This document shows, piece by piece, positions 48,498 through 59,797 of a stretch of 64,000 bases of DNA (its first letter is position 1; each line of letters begins with the position of its first letter). The notes below the pieces were generated by a model. That model had not been told where the DNA came from. It ran no database searches and saw only the letters and a program-made list of their open reading frames with translations. The position numbers were made by a program, and so were the translations under genes. This DNA is from Silurus meridionalis. Lineage: Eukaryota > Chordata > Actinopteri > Siluriformes > Siluridae. The DNA is taken from positions 13,979,773-14,043,772 of the forward strand of contig NC_060893.1 in assembly GCF_014805685.1 (NCBI RefSeq), written 5' to 3'.

Positions 48498-50035
48498 GCG
48501 CCGCTTTTCAGTAATATCGAAAAGAAAAACAGGTCTAAATTCAAACGTTGGGAATAAAATGAAGCCATGCAGCTGAGATGCCTCTCAGTCAAGCCCATGG
48601 GAAGTGCCAAATTCTGTCAGTTCGATGAGAACATGCCTGTTGGGAAATTTACTCTTTCTGGAGTCAAGTTTTCTAATAAAAACGTACTAGACCTTGGGAA
48701 AGAGCTTAGAAATGTTAATACCGAACAGAAATAAGAAACAAAGCCGAGCACACAAGAGTTCTCTGCGGATGAGGTCTCTCAGCTACTGAACTCTTCATCC
48801 CCATGAGCCTGATCCATTCTTTCCCACTATAACCACCCATGACCTCTTTCCAGTGTTTATAAAGCGATAAATGTCCTATTAGGCAATGTTTTTTGGTCGG
48901 AGTGCAGCAGGAAGCATTCATTAAGAAAAGCAAGTGATGTAATTTTCTGGACCTGTGTTATAAATTGTGTCATGTGTCAAGTGTTATAAAGTGTTATTAA
49001 GGGTTATAAAGTCTGTGTCAACCTTATATAAACCACTGAATTTACATGCTTGCCAGGTAAAATCTACATTTCATTGGAACCTCCAGCGTCACTGGAAAAC
49101 CGACCATAAATATCAGTCATGTTTCCAGGATTTTAGACATGGTGACAAAATAGGAATAGAGCAGCAAGTGCACTGGGAGTAATGGGTGGCATATATGTTG
49201 TATATGTAGGTCATGCATACTCATAAAATCTGAATTGTTATTCGGTGCAAAAACTCCAGGATTTATAGAAGTCTCAGAAATGTGATCAGAGACCAACAGC
49301 TGGTTGTCCAAATTAATGAAAATGTTTATTAGCCCTTCTAAGTGCTGTGCAATTACTTGAATAACCATCACATGATAGCTTTTCTTATCAGGAAAAAAAA
49401 GAATACCCAATCTTTAATTGTGACACAGAGGCATTAAAATTACTGACATTATTGGCAGACACTGTCCTTAGGTCAGACTGAGGCTACATTCCCCCTATTT
49501 TTTATTTTGTTTTATTTGCTGCAGATCAAGTGATGATTTATAACTATTGAGCTACTTTTTAAATGTTTTATTGTGTGGTCTGCTTAAACAGCTGCAGTCT
49601 GATTCAAAAGTGTTCCCTTCCTAGATATCCTTTCCAGGCTTGTATAAAGTAAAACAGGCAAAGGGGAAATGGAAGATGGATAAACAGACCAGGAAAACCC
49701 AAGCTGAAGGTGGTGAGATACCATGAGGGAGACAAAAGGGGAGTAAAGGATGCTTGTTGTAGCAAAACTCCTGCTAAGGCATGAGAGCTTATAATGGGTC
49801 TGAAGACAGGCTCAAGAGAAGTGATGTACTGCTCACCTCCTCCTCTTTGTGTCTGTACATCTCTTAAACCCCATGCACTCCTCTGCTATTTTGTCTTTTT
49901 TTTTCCCCCATGGCCTTTTAGAACACTGTCATGACGACATGGACGAGCAGTCTCTGGTCCTGGGCCCAAGTTGTTAAAGTAAAGGAAACTGGGCCACTGC
50001 ACATGGAAGTTTTCACCTGTCTCATTGTTTTTTAG
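48498..50035. other. Non-coding spacer
   Basis: No features recognised; ordinary composition. Confidence 0.45.
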
Positions 50036-50097
50036 ACTGAGCAGAGAGGACAGCCAGGTCCCATATGAATTGGTTGAGTCAGACCACGAAAAGGGGG
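50036..50097 (+). other. Possible 62-bp exon, strand ambiguous
   Basis: On the plus strand a strong acceptor (CTGTCTCATTGTTTTTTAG) is followed by 62 bases open in one frame (LSREDSQVPYELVESDHEKG) and a good donor (GGGGG|GTGAGTG). The same stretch is also open on the minus strand (FSWSDSTNSYGTWLSSLL) with an acceptor-like CTACAG and a donor-like CAG|GTGAAA outside it. No product was recognised in either direction, and both cannot be right. The plus reading has the better splice sites. Confidence 0.28.
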
Positions 50098-50744
50098 GTG
50101 AGTGAGGGGTTTCTGTAGCTCCAGCTTTGCCAAGACTGCCCCAAACAATTGATAGTAGAACAAAGACAGAGGAAAGGAAGAGAATGAGACAGACAGATAA
50201 AACATATGAAGGGGAAATAGAGAGCAAAGGAGCAGAAATCTGAGAAAGACGAGTTGTGTTAAAGTGCTGGAAAGATAGCGGGAGGAAGCTTAAAATAGTG
50301 GTTAATAGACACACAGAGACGAAGAAAAAACAAAAGGAAATAGGGAAGAAGTGGGTTTATCAACGTTTGTACAACTTGTTTCTTGCAAGCACTCCAAAAT
50401 ACACCATTACATCACAAAATGTGTGGGAACTGCAGAGAAGCTCCAAAAAGACTCTTTATCTCTCTCTCTCCCCCAGTCTTCCTGATACGCATCACCAGAG
50501 ACTTACTCCTCCATCTGGAGCATACACACACACACAGATATACACACAGTCATACATGCACAGACACACACAAGGAAGCATTATTGCAGGAGTGGAAGCT
50601 TAGTTGGGTCACCGTGTCTTGAGCTGTGATGAGAAAATGTGTGGTGACCTAGAGGAAGTACTTTATCCCTCTACACACCCAGTCCCCAGGATATAAAATT
50701 AACAGAAAACAGATTACTTTTTAACAGCAAACAGGCACAATAAT
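50098..50744. other. Non-coding spacer
   Basis: Contains CTCTCTCTC at 50459-50470 and scattered CA-rich sequence at 50521-50575; nothing else recognised. Confidence 0.45.
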
Positions 50745-51122
50745 ATAGTCCTTACAATGCCCTGTTTCATGTCTATAAGTACTGCATTATCAGAAGTCAA
50801 TCATCACATCATCGCCATATGTTACACACACACTCTATTGCTGCTGTATATTGTACAAATATTCTAAAGTAAACTCTTTATCTTACGTGATGCACAATTC
50901 TGCTATGTGCACTATCATGCACTCTCACACTTGTACATTATATGTACATTACTAAGCTGTCATATACTCTGTATATTGTGTTCTATATAATACTCATCTG
51001 TATTGTCCTTTGTATGTCTATTGTATTGTAAATGTATAGTGTTATGTCTCATCAGCACTCAACAGCTGGAACCAAATTCCTTGTGGTTGTCAAAACACTT
51101 GGCCAATAAACCTGATTCAGAT
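50745..51122 (+). mobile_element. LINE-like 3' UTR fragment
   Basis: A T-rich stretch with repeated TGTATATTGT, CTGTCATATACTCTGTA and TTGTATGTCTATTGTATTG ends in ACCAAATTCCTTGTGG...CTTGGCCAATAAACCTGATTC. That ending is the standard 3' terminus of a fish LINE, often followed by GATTCT repeats. There is no coding sequence. The exact family was not determined. Confidence 0.6.
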
Positions 51123-52696
51123 ATCAACCATCACAGAACAGGCCTCCATCATCAATTCCAAATCATGTCTTTTAATATTAATGACAGTACTGGCACTAAA
51201 CCCAGATCTTGCTTCATATAGAGCAGAAAGCTTTTATAACTCAACCCATAACAGAATCATGGGAAACAAAAATGTATAAAAAGAAATCTTTTTATGTTTC
51301 TGTTCTCTATTGAATTCTGTCTGGCAGCTACTGTTAACATAAAAACATAAGCAGTACTATTACATGACATTATTCCCTTTGAACAAGTCATACACATAAT
51401 ACAAAACAGTGTATTTTCTACAGTGCAATTCCAAACTTAATGGAGATTCAGGAAACGTGATTATTTGTTCTAATGACACCACAGTTGAACAGTTTGACCT
51501 TGGAACAAAAAGTGGAAGCCCTATATAGCTGAGAAAACAATTAACACATTAAAGCGTGGTGGTGAAAACTTTAAATTGACCTTACCCTAGGCCTTTTAGT
51601 GCTTGCTTCTCTGACTAACAGTGTGCTTACCTGATTACTGTTGTACCATATTCTGTCCATGAATTAATAACCAAGCATTGATCAATCCATTTCTACAACT
51701 CTGTTCTGGACTGAAGTTTGAGGTCTCCTGGATACATTCCAAGTTTATTTATAAGATCAAATCATGTGTCAAATGTACACAGTTGGACTCCAAACAAATA
51801 ATTTTGTGTAATGGTAGAAACTGCTTGCACCAGAACTAAAATTAATATCACAGTTAAGTCAATTTCAGTTCCATGTTGTCCAGTACAAAATGTGGGAAAG
51901 TTTGGGGGTAGCAAATACTTCTGTGACACATTGTATGTGCATGGGCTTAATTACTGTCACTGCCAAATACAAATACAAGATTTTTATCAACAGTATAAAT
52001 CAAACATCAGATAAGAAAAAACATCATAAATATTTCTGCTTAATACATTTGTTGCCATAAGTTAGCAACAACCTACAAGCAACTTTAATGGGCTAATCAT
52101 TGTGCAACCCAACTGAAAGCCAAACAATGGCAGCACACAAATAAAAAAAGATAATAATAACTTATATTTTAACAAAGCAATACAGTGTCAGTTATGCAGA
52201 AGATGCTCCAGAAACCTGAACCAGGAGGCAGAATGCAAAGCAAAGCCTTGATCATTTGCAAACAACAACTTTTTTTTTTTTTTTTTTTTTACATGGTAAA
52301 ATCTTTTTTGTAACTTGGAGATTAGATGATCTTGAAAACTTTACAGTCAGACAAGTTGTAGTTAAATAAACTCATCTTGCACAGTGATGAAGATGCTGCA
52401 CTGATGGAGCACAGATGCGGGAGGAGGGTGGGGGGTATCTTCCTTTCTTCTGTACTCAGCTGGGCCACAGCCTGTATCACATGCAGCTTTGACAAGCCTC
52501 ACTGAAGCCAACATTGCTTTTGTGTTAATAAGCTGACTGGCTGCTTTCACAGTCTGTGTTTGTCAGGAGATTGCCAATAGACTGGTTGACCCAAAGGGAA
52601 TATGATTTGTTTTAACTAAGTCTCTCCTGCTGGGCTTAACCCATGGTTACTCAAATAGTGAGTTTACGCACCCACACATATCACTCTTTCTCTCTT

Positions 52697-52729
<33 letters not shown>

Positions 52730-52825
52730 GTAGCTCAGGTGCTACTGCTGCAGAATCGCAATGACGCATCCGTGTACTTGGAGAAGTCTTGGGTTTGAGA
52801 GAGAGAGAGCACATGAGCTGGTGTC
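51123..52825 (-). other. Spacer, partly the likely 3' UTR of the minus-strand gene
   Basis: Downstream (to the left) of the stop codon at 52826. The first strong minus-strand AATAAA (read as TTTATT, 51744-51749) would give a 3' UTR of about 1.1 kb. A 21-base T-run (52270-52290) lies within. A CT-rich tract at 52684-52729 also falls just inside. The poly-A site is unproven. Confidence 0.4.
52684..52729. repeat. (CT)n-rich microsatellite
   Basis: CT repeats interrupted by TTTCT units, about 100 bases 3' of the candidate stop codon on the minus strand. Confidence 0.92.
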
Positions 52826-52945
52826 TCAGGTGCCCACTGTGTTAACAGGCATCTGAATCTGAACCACTTCACCATTCGCACCTTGCTGGATCTGTATGGC
52901 CTCCTTCACCTCCATCTCCGCCAGAGCAGTGCCTAGTCCCTCAGT
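52826..52945 (-). CDS. Likely terminal coding exon, gene not recognised
   Basis: On the minus strand an excellent acceptor (CCTCTTTCTGTCTCTTCAG) precedes 120 bases that stay open for 39 codons in phase 0 and end at TGA. The peptide begins TEGLGTALAEMEVKEAIQI and ends QIQMPVNTVGT. It is unusually GC-balanced for this window and shows third-position variation typical of coding DNA. The E/V/Q-rich, Q-I-Q-repeated character is reminiscent of activation regions at the C-terminus of some transcription factors, but I cannot assign a family. The upstream exons should lie at higher coordinates. One weak candidate is at 60020-60059; otherwise they are beyond the window. Confidence 0.6.
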   Translation of the reverse strand, partial: TEGLGTALAEMEVKEAIQIQQGANGEVVQIQMPVNTVGT

Positions 52946-54614
52946 CTGAAGAGACAGAAAGAGGGTGGGGAAGAGAGGGACAGGTAAGATGAATATGGGT
53001 TGTAATGAAAACACACAAGTAAATGACAGGATTAAAGAAGAGGGATGAAAAATAGCTGAAGCAAAAATAAATAAATAAATGAGAGTGAAAGAGGCCATGG
53101 CAGCCATGCCATGACAGAAATTTATACCATGCTATTGCAATACTGTCATCACTTACATTTTTTAACTTACTGCTGTTAGCACACTGCATTAATACAGTGT
53201 TACTCTCTTTGATTACTGTTAACACTACCGTTATGAACACAACTCGATGTATGCTGTTGTGGTATTTGAGAGCCCTACCCATAATGGGCCATTGAACCAA
53301 ATTGAACTGCACAGGGGTTGGATTAAGGCTATACTTTATCTCTGTCAACCACCAAATAAAAACAGTGTGTGAGGTAGAGCACGAGGGACGACTATGAGTC
53401 AGATCTGAGAGCGGAGCATGTTGAGTGAGTCATTCCTTCCTCTCACACTCGCCAAGAGACTGTACACCTGCACAACATGAAGAGGCAATGTCACTCAAGG
53501 ACATGGCTCAGGCACACACTGAAGTTTCTTTTTCTCTCTTTCACACACACTTACACCACACAGCTGCAAATGCAACAGCCTACACTACATCAGTCCCTTA
53601 TGTGCCATAGACCCAAAACATGGATGTTTTGACCCAACACATCCAACGGATGTGGTTTGTTTGCCAAGTGATCTGTCCCATATCCTTCAAGCACTCAATA
53701 ATGAATTGTTACTGTACCACAAGAGGGCAGTGATGCGAAATTATCCTGCTTAATTCAAAATCAAAATCGGGGTTAGAAAAATTTTCCATTAATCTTTAGG
53801 CATTGTAGAATTAACATAAAATTGTATTCAAATTGTACAGTTTATTATCTTAACAAACTGTAAATATATTGAGTGGGACAACAGAGTAGCACCAAACACG
53901 GCTTGTTAATTTGGTTGAGGTGGTGCAGTAGATTGCGTGTTAAATCTCCTCTCGATCCCCCTTCACAATCTTGATCTTCATTCAAACATCTACAATTTTG
54001 TGTGTGAGTGTTATAAAGAAAGCTTGTTTCTCAATACAGTTTTATTTACTGTCTTGTGATAAACAGCAGTCTTTTCCTTCTCCCCCTCAGGTAGCCTAAA
54101 ATGGCTGTGGATTGGTAACAAATAGTTCACACCACGGCACCAATCCAAGGGTGTTGGCTGGAGGTCTATGCTCTAGGACATTGAGCATGACTAAATCACA
54201 ACGGCCAGTATGAAATGCACTCGGTTGAAAACAAGCTCTATTTGGCTTCTTATTTTTTAATTAGTTTGCCATGCCACTTCTGAGTCTGTTTAGATTGGAC
54301 AGGAAGTGTGGCGTATCTCGAACGCTAGTGGCAGTCATTCAAGCTTTCTGAAATGCTTGCTGGCTGCTTTGAAAGGAAATAAGTCAAAATACAAAAACCT
54401 GATTACATTTCTCAAACTGTCATTAGCATTTTAACTAACGGATATAAAAACAGTACTAGTATAGTTTAATGGTTAAGGTAGTGCCTTCAGTCATGTTCTA
54501 TTGAAAAAACAGATCTCAAGAAGAAAACTGGATTGGTTCTGAGAGAACAGCAGTGATACCTCGATCCATCGTACAGACATTTTCTGTTGTCATGCGCTAA
54601 GGAAGGGGGGAAAA
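52946..54614. other. Probable intron of the minus-strand gene
   Basis: No repeat or exon was recognised. GC is slightly above the surround near 53425-53600 without splice-flanked frames. Confidence 0.4.
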
Positions 54615-54985
54615 AAGGAGCTAGGAGCCAAACAGCTGGGAAGGTGTTCCACTAGATTTTGGAGTGTGGGATCTGTGTTCATTTCACCACAAGGGCATTA
54701 ATAGTGAGGTACTGATGTAGGGTGAGGAGGCCTGGGGTGCTGTTCCAATTCTTTCCAAAGGTATATAATAGGGTTCAGTTAGGAGGTCAGAGCTTAATTA
54801 AAGGGCACTCAAGATCTTCCACTCCGAACCATGTATACCAAAACTTCACAGATGTGCACAGGGGCGATGTCATGCTGGTCTTTTGGTCTTCTAGTTCAAG
54901 AGAATGGAAAATGTAATTCTACTAAGAAAATTCTACACAAATTGTGTGCCTCCAACCTTGTGGTAACGGTTTGGGAAAGAACCAC
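54615..54985 (-). mobile_element. Degenerate Tc1-like relic
   Basis: The blocks GTTCCACTAGATTTTGGAGT, GAGGCCTGGGGTGCTGTTCC, TTCCAAAGGTATATAATAGG, CTTCCACTCCGAACCATGTA and TGTGCCTCCAACCTTGTGGT follow the order of antisense transposase DNA of a common fish Tc1-like family. No frame remains. The 3' part overlaps in sequence with relics at 13992 and 27545. Confidence 0.68.
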
Positions 54986-57199
54986 TAATTCGATGGAAAA
55001 GTCAGGTATCCCAATTCTTTAGTCCAAAAGTGTGTCTGGTGGAAATATCAAGCTTCTACACCAAACAAAAGGTAAAGGCATGTAAGTCATTAGATGTGTA
55101 CAATTATGTACTGCTTTGTCCAAATACAGGACATGCGTTTTACAAGGGAATTAATGATGATTGCATTAATATAATCTGCTCAGATTGGCAAAGTGGCTTG
55201 TGGCTTGTTCGTGTTCTTGGACCATAAACAGTAAACAGTGTAGATAGGTTAATTGTATTTGCCCATTATGACACCCTACAACACCACACAGTTTTTCCCC
55301 ACATAAAGTAATGTATATACCTAAAAAAATCTCAAATAAGTCAAATCATTTACATTATTGATATCATGCCGTGTAAACCTTTAGCCTCCAGATGCGTGCA
55401 CAACCACAGTCACACTACTTTAAAAAAAAAAAAAAAAAACCCTATTGACACTCAATTTCAAACACTTGTAATTTCAGCAAGGGCTGATTAAGCACCAGGG
55501 TTGGAAAAATTATCATTCACAAACACACACGCACATCACGGTTTTACAGCTCAGATGTACTTTCCAGTGCTGGAACATGACCCATAGCTAAATCAGCTTT
55601 GAGGCAATGTAAGACTTTTTAACAGCATCCAGTCTGTCAAAATTCATCTGAGCTGAACACGGAACAGCAATTCCTGCCTGGAAATGTTCTTTTGCTTGTA
55701 TCCACCCACTTTCTTTGTTATATAGTGTATTTTATAGAAACTATTACATTTAAAAACTCAAACAAAAGGCAGGTCAAACTAATACACAAATATAGAAAAA
55801 ATTTATAATTTTTCAATCACTTACTAAACACTACCACGTGTTGTGTGAAAGATAATAGCAATTCTCTTAATTCTCACTAACCTTCACACAGCATGGATCT
55901 GTGCAGATGCACTGACCTTATCACAGTAAGGCAACCTTCAAGGTCTGGCTCGGGTACAAATGTGAGAAATCTCAAATGATGTGAAGGCATGACTAATTTG
56001 GAAAATATATGAGGAATTATATATGTGTAACTTGCAGTGATAGCTCCTTGCTAATTGCTTACTATCTATATGATGCTTTTACTGGTTATGAAGAAGAGGC
56101 AGTGTATTTGAATATGTCTTTATCAATGTCCAACATGTATTAATACAAGAAAAGACAGTGTGAATGGATATCCAAATATTAATCAATATACAGAGAACTT
56201 TCTAAAATTCTTGAAATTATGGAAAATGTCATGATCCCTCAATAACTGCCTTGACAGATTTCTTCCTGTGAGGTCAGAGAATCTTTTCCCCCAAAAAGGG
56301 TGGGGTGGTGGGAGGGCAGGAACAGGCATGTAATCACCATCTTAACTTGCTCTGAGCTTGTTGATTTAAATCAACTTGCTTGTTGATTTCTTTCTAATGC
56401 TTTGATAATCATCAATCATTAAACACATTTCCAGATAGCCACAGAGTGTAAACAAACATGATTACAGCAACGGTTACAATAAAACCCAGACGGCCCAAGA
56501 AAGCACAGCTCAACACACGGGGTAATGGAGAACACACTCTCCAGTGAACTCATGTCGTCATAAAATGCTCCCAATGAGGCAACATGACCCTAACTTTTGC
56601 TCTAGAGCTGAGGAAGGATGGACATCAATTAGAGAAAAACCTGACTGTGAGAATCAGAATCAGGCCGAAAAGGCAGAGCTTAATTTGTTGAACAAGGCTA
56701 ATCATGAAGTCTCTCACATACTGGCCCTCTGGGCTTGGCAAAGCATGCTAAAAAAGATGACAGGCCAAGTGCTGAAGATCAGCCAAAGGGTTTGTGTGTG
56801 AGGGATAGAGTGATGTATTTAAGGAACGAGAAAGGAGAGGGAGAAGTTGAGAGAAAAACAAGATGCCAGGAACGTTCACCACCCCGACTTAACACTTGGA
56901 CAGCAGCATGTTAAGAGCATGTTGAGGACATTTTGTTTACATCAGTTGTGCACAAGGCCATCAAGACAGGATGTGTGTATTTGTTTGGAGGAGAAGTCAA
57001 TAAACCTTGAAATACAGAAAAACAGTGGAAAATGGATGAATGAACATATGCCACGGTACACTGACGATGTGGACAGCCGCCCAGAGACAGAACGAGAGAG
57101 AGAGAGACAGAGGACAAGAAAAGTGGTGCAACAGGGACGCAGATGTAGTCCAACATTTTTCAGCGGTGACATTAATGAGCCGGCAGTGCACATTAAGAT
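54986..57199. other. Non-coding spacer
   Basis: A17-20 run at 55421-55439. At 55871-55920 a minus-strand stretch between AG and GTTAGT could encode CICTDPCCVK, but the acceptor is poor. GAGA-rich sequence at 57090-57110. Nothing further is supported. Confidence 0.4.
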
Positions 57200-57320
57200 G
57201 TCTGTTTTCCCTGGATGTACCTTATAGAACAAGAAAACAGAACTCCTGCTCCATGCAGATGATCTAGTGCTGTTACTACACACAGAATATGGCCTGCATA
57301 TTGCACTTACATTAATCAGA
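57200..57320 (+). pseudogene. LINE reverse transcriptase fragment (catalytic motif)
   Basis: The frame at 57243-57305 reads LLLHADDLVLLLHTEY then GLHIA. This is a mutated form of the LLYADDLVLLSPTEQGLQ segment of LINE reverse transcriptases, including the catalytic Asp pair (Y changed to H). Flanking sequence has no further recognisable motifs. It differs from the RTE-like copy at 28584 (YADDIVICGES), so it is a second LINE lineage. Confidence 0.6.
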
Positions 57321-58002
57321 TGTACTAAGACCACCACCAGACTAATAGCCTGTTCGACCGGAGGGTTAGAATAGCAAGGGAAAAATAACCTATAGTTTAA
57401 AGGAGTGCTAATCCAAGTGCTTGGTGAAAAGGTAAGAAGGCAGGCTATAACTCAGCTGTTTGGACAGCTAGGGGAAGTTCATTGCATAACCCGGGTACAA
57501 GGACAGAGAACAGCCTTAAAGTGAGTCTTCCATGTACCTTGATGGATGGGAGATCCAGCTGAGACATGCTCGAGGCTGGAAGAGAGTGCTTTGCAGAGTA
57601 ACGTGTGATTAGTGCCCTCAGGTATGTGGCACTTTCATAGCCACTGGAGGGAATGCAACAACAGGATGGTGTTGGAAAATGTTAAAACTATCTAGATCAG
57701 CAGGGGTTAGATACCAAACTAGGGCAGACCTGCCCGGAATAAAACGTAGGAAGTGCGTCTTGAAGTAACATGGGAGCAAACATTAATTTAAGTGGTCTCT
57801 GTATATAATGTTATATAATAATGGATAATGGATATATAAATAGTTGGCTGTTAAGAAATACCCAGAGTTTATGTCAGATAATCTGATTTAAGATCAAAAT
57901 CCCAAAAAGTGTTTTTTTTTAATGATGAATATGCAGAAATATATAGCAGATTGATATTCTCTTATCTTAATTTAGTGTAAATTAATTTATTCTATTATTC
58001 AG
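57321..58002. other. Unclassified spacer
   Basis: Sequence at 57400-57690 is relatively GC-balanced and looks repeat-like (for example GGTACAAGGACAGAGAACAG, GATGGGAGATCCAGCTGAGA). I could not assign it to a family. Confidence 0.3.
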
Positions 58003-59220
58003 GGGAAGTGGTGGCTCAGTGGTTAAGGCTATACTTTACTGATCCCAATCTTATCATCCCTACACTGGCTACCTGCGAAGTTTCGAATCGACAACAAACT
58101 ACTGCTATTTACTTACTAAGCCCTAAATGGTTTGGCTCTCATGTATCTTTCCAGTCTTCTAAAACGCTACAATCGGTCACGCTCCCTGAGATCTCAAAAC
58201 TCCGGACTTCTAGTAGTTCTTATAATTGCAAAGTCCACTAAAAGTGGTAGAGCATTTTCACATTTAGTTCCTAAACTTTGGAATAGTTTTCCTGACAGTG
58301 TTCGTGGCTCAGACATGTATGTTTTTAGCGAGTCCTACACATAACACACATCATAACCTTGTGCTCCAGTACATTTGATCACATGCACATCAGCTTGTGC
58401 TTGTTAATATAGAACAGCAGCTACGCTAATTACTCTCCACTGCTTCTCTTTCTCTACCCATCCCGAGGCATCCTGAGGTTGCTCCAGCTCCAGTCACGTC
58501 CCACCTCATGAAGATTGTGGACCTTAAAAGAAGTAGATGCCTACCGGCAAAGATCCCGAACAATCTAGAGACGTACCAGTGCCAATTGGATCCCACTTCA
58601 TGTGGAGTTTGGACATTGAAAGGCTCTGGCATGGAGAAGCTGGTGTTTGATCTGTGATAATCGCAAATGTTGAGCTATTTTATGAGTTACTCATTAGCTC
58701 CTAGTTCTATAACCACAAATGACTGTATAAGACTGTAGAAAGGACATTACTCATAATCTTACATTCCAGTCCTCATGTTAGTTCTCACTCTCCAATGTTC
58801 TGTATTGTTTAATGACCATAATCACACTCTTGATATCACCCAAATGAGAATGGGTTTCCCTTCTGAGTCTGGTTCCTTTTAACATCTAAGGGAGTTTTTC
58901 CTTGCCACAGTCACCATGGCAATGCTCATCAGGGATAAATACACACCGTTCACCGTAACTATTACATTCTGTAAAGCTGCTTTGAGACAATGTCTGTTGT
59001 AAAAAGTGGTTTAGAAATAAACTTGACTTGACCGGATCGGAAGGTCAGGAGTTAGATTATTGCCAAAGTTATTGTTATTGCCAAGCTGTCACTTTTGGGC
59101 CCTTGATAAAGGCTTTTAACCCTATGTGCTCCAGGGGCACTGTATCATGGCTGACCCTGCGCTCTGACCCCACTCTTTAAAACCCAGCTTTCTAAAAATC
59201 GCTGGGATATATACAAAAAA
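58003..59220 (+). mobile_element. tRNA-derived SINE split by a LINE
   Basis: The head GTGGTGGCTCAGTGGTTAAG (A box) runs to TTACTGATC at 58044. The SINE then resumes at 59035 with GATCGGAAGGTCAGGAGTTA (B box region) and its body CAAGCTGTCACTTTTGGGCC, then TGCTCCAGGGGCACTGTATC. It ends with a degenerate GCTGGGATATATACAAAAAA-like part. The intact relative is at 60925-61160. The inserted piece is 58045-59034. Confidence 0.82.
58045..59034 (+). mobile_element. Rex1/CR1-like LINE, 5'-truncated, inserted in a SINE
   Basis: It begins with the C-terminal part of the reverse transcriptase polyprotein (LHWLPVKF-like start, then LLLLTKP-like, LNGLALMYLSSLLKRYNRSR, LRSQNSGLLVV, LVPKLWNSFPDSVRGSD). It continues through a 3' UTR identical in organisation to 35590-35931 (CTTGCCACAGTCACCATGGC, TCTGTAAAGCTGCTTTGAGA, AAATAAACTTGACTTGACC). 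The flanks share GATC (58041-58044 and 59035-59038), a possible short target duplication. The coding part has frameshifts. Confidence 0.82.
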
Positions 59221-59439
59221 AAAAAGGTTTTTACTGTGCTCTAATTCATTTTTCACTAGCAGTACATAACATATACCACCTCTTGCTGTTTTAACGACAA
59301 CATCAATGTTCATTACACTACCTGTCAGTGGTTTTAATGTTATGGCTGATCAGTGAATGGCATAAGTTTTTTTCTGCTATAAGTTACGCATAAGCTATTA
59401 GGTTTAAATCCCATTCATGCCACAGCTAGAAACTCAACG

Positions 59440-59710
59440 ATTACACATTTCAGTTTATCCAAAAGGTGTTCAGCGGGGTTGAGGCCAGGGCTCTCTGCTC
59501 TCTGACTATTCAAGATGTGCACATTAACAATGTCAAACCATGTCTTCATTGGAAAAACAAGTCCAACTACAGTTAAGGGAAATTGTAATGTTACAGCATA
59601 TAAATATATTGTGTATTACTTTGTGCTTGTAACTTTGTGTCAACAGTTTGGGGAAGATTCTGGTAGGATATAGGTGTGAATGTCACATTTGGATATATAG
59701 TATAGTGTCA
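59440..59710 (-). mobile_element. Probable Tc1-derived relic
   Basis: TCCAAAAGGTGTTCAGCGGG, GTTGAGGCCAGGGCTCTCTG, CAAACCATGTCTTCATTGG and CAACAGTTTGGGGAAGATTC follow the same order as the 54615-54985 relic. TGGATATATAGTATAGTGTC near 59690 looks like a decayed terminal repeat. Confidence 0.55.
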
Positions 59711-59718
59711 CCCCATAG

Positions 59719-59797
59719 CCGTTTAGTTGTATAAATAAGATTAATGCAGTGCCTCTTGGAATAAGGGCTTCTGCCAAATACCATAAATGTAATGTAT
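59719..59797 (+). mobile_element. L2-type 3' tail fragment
   Basis: GTTTAGTTGTATAAATAAGA then GGAATAAGGGCTTCTGCCAA and ATACCATAAATGTAATGTA correspond to the same 3' terminus as at 15166-15227. Without a head it cannot be assigned to LINE or SINE. Confidence 0.55.

Noticed and set aside
49886..50314. 142-codon minus-strand frame
   Set aside because: Low-complexity Leu/Ser/Pro-rich antisense of purine-rich DNA; no conserved motif.
52270..52290. T-run as the poly-A tail of a minus-strand retrocopy
   Set aside because: The adjacent sequence shows no recognisable retrocopy or LINE end and no target duplication.
56847..57337. Several overlapping frames on both strands
   Set aside because: Mutually exclusive frames over GAGA-rich sequence; only the HADDLVLL reverse transcriptase fragment within is meaningful.
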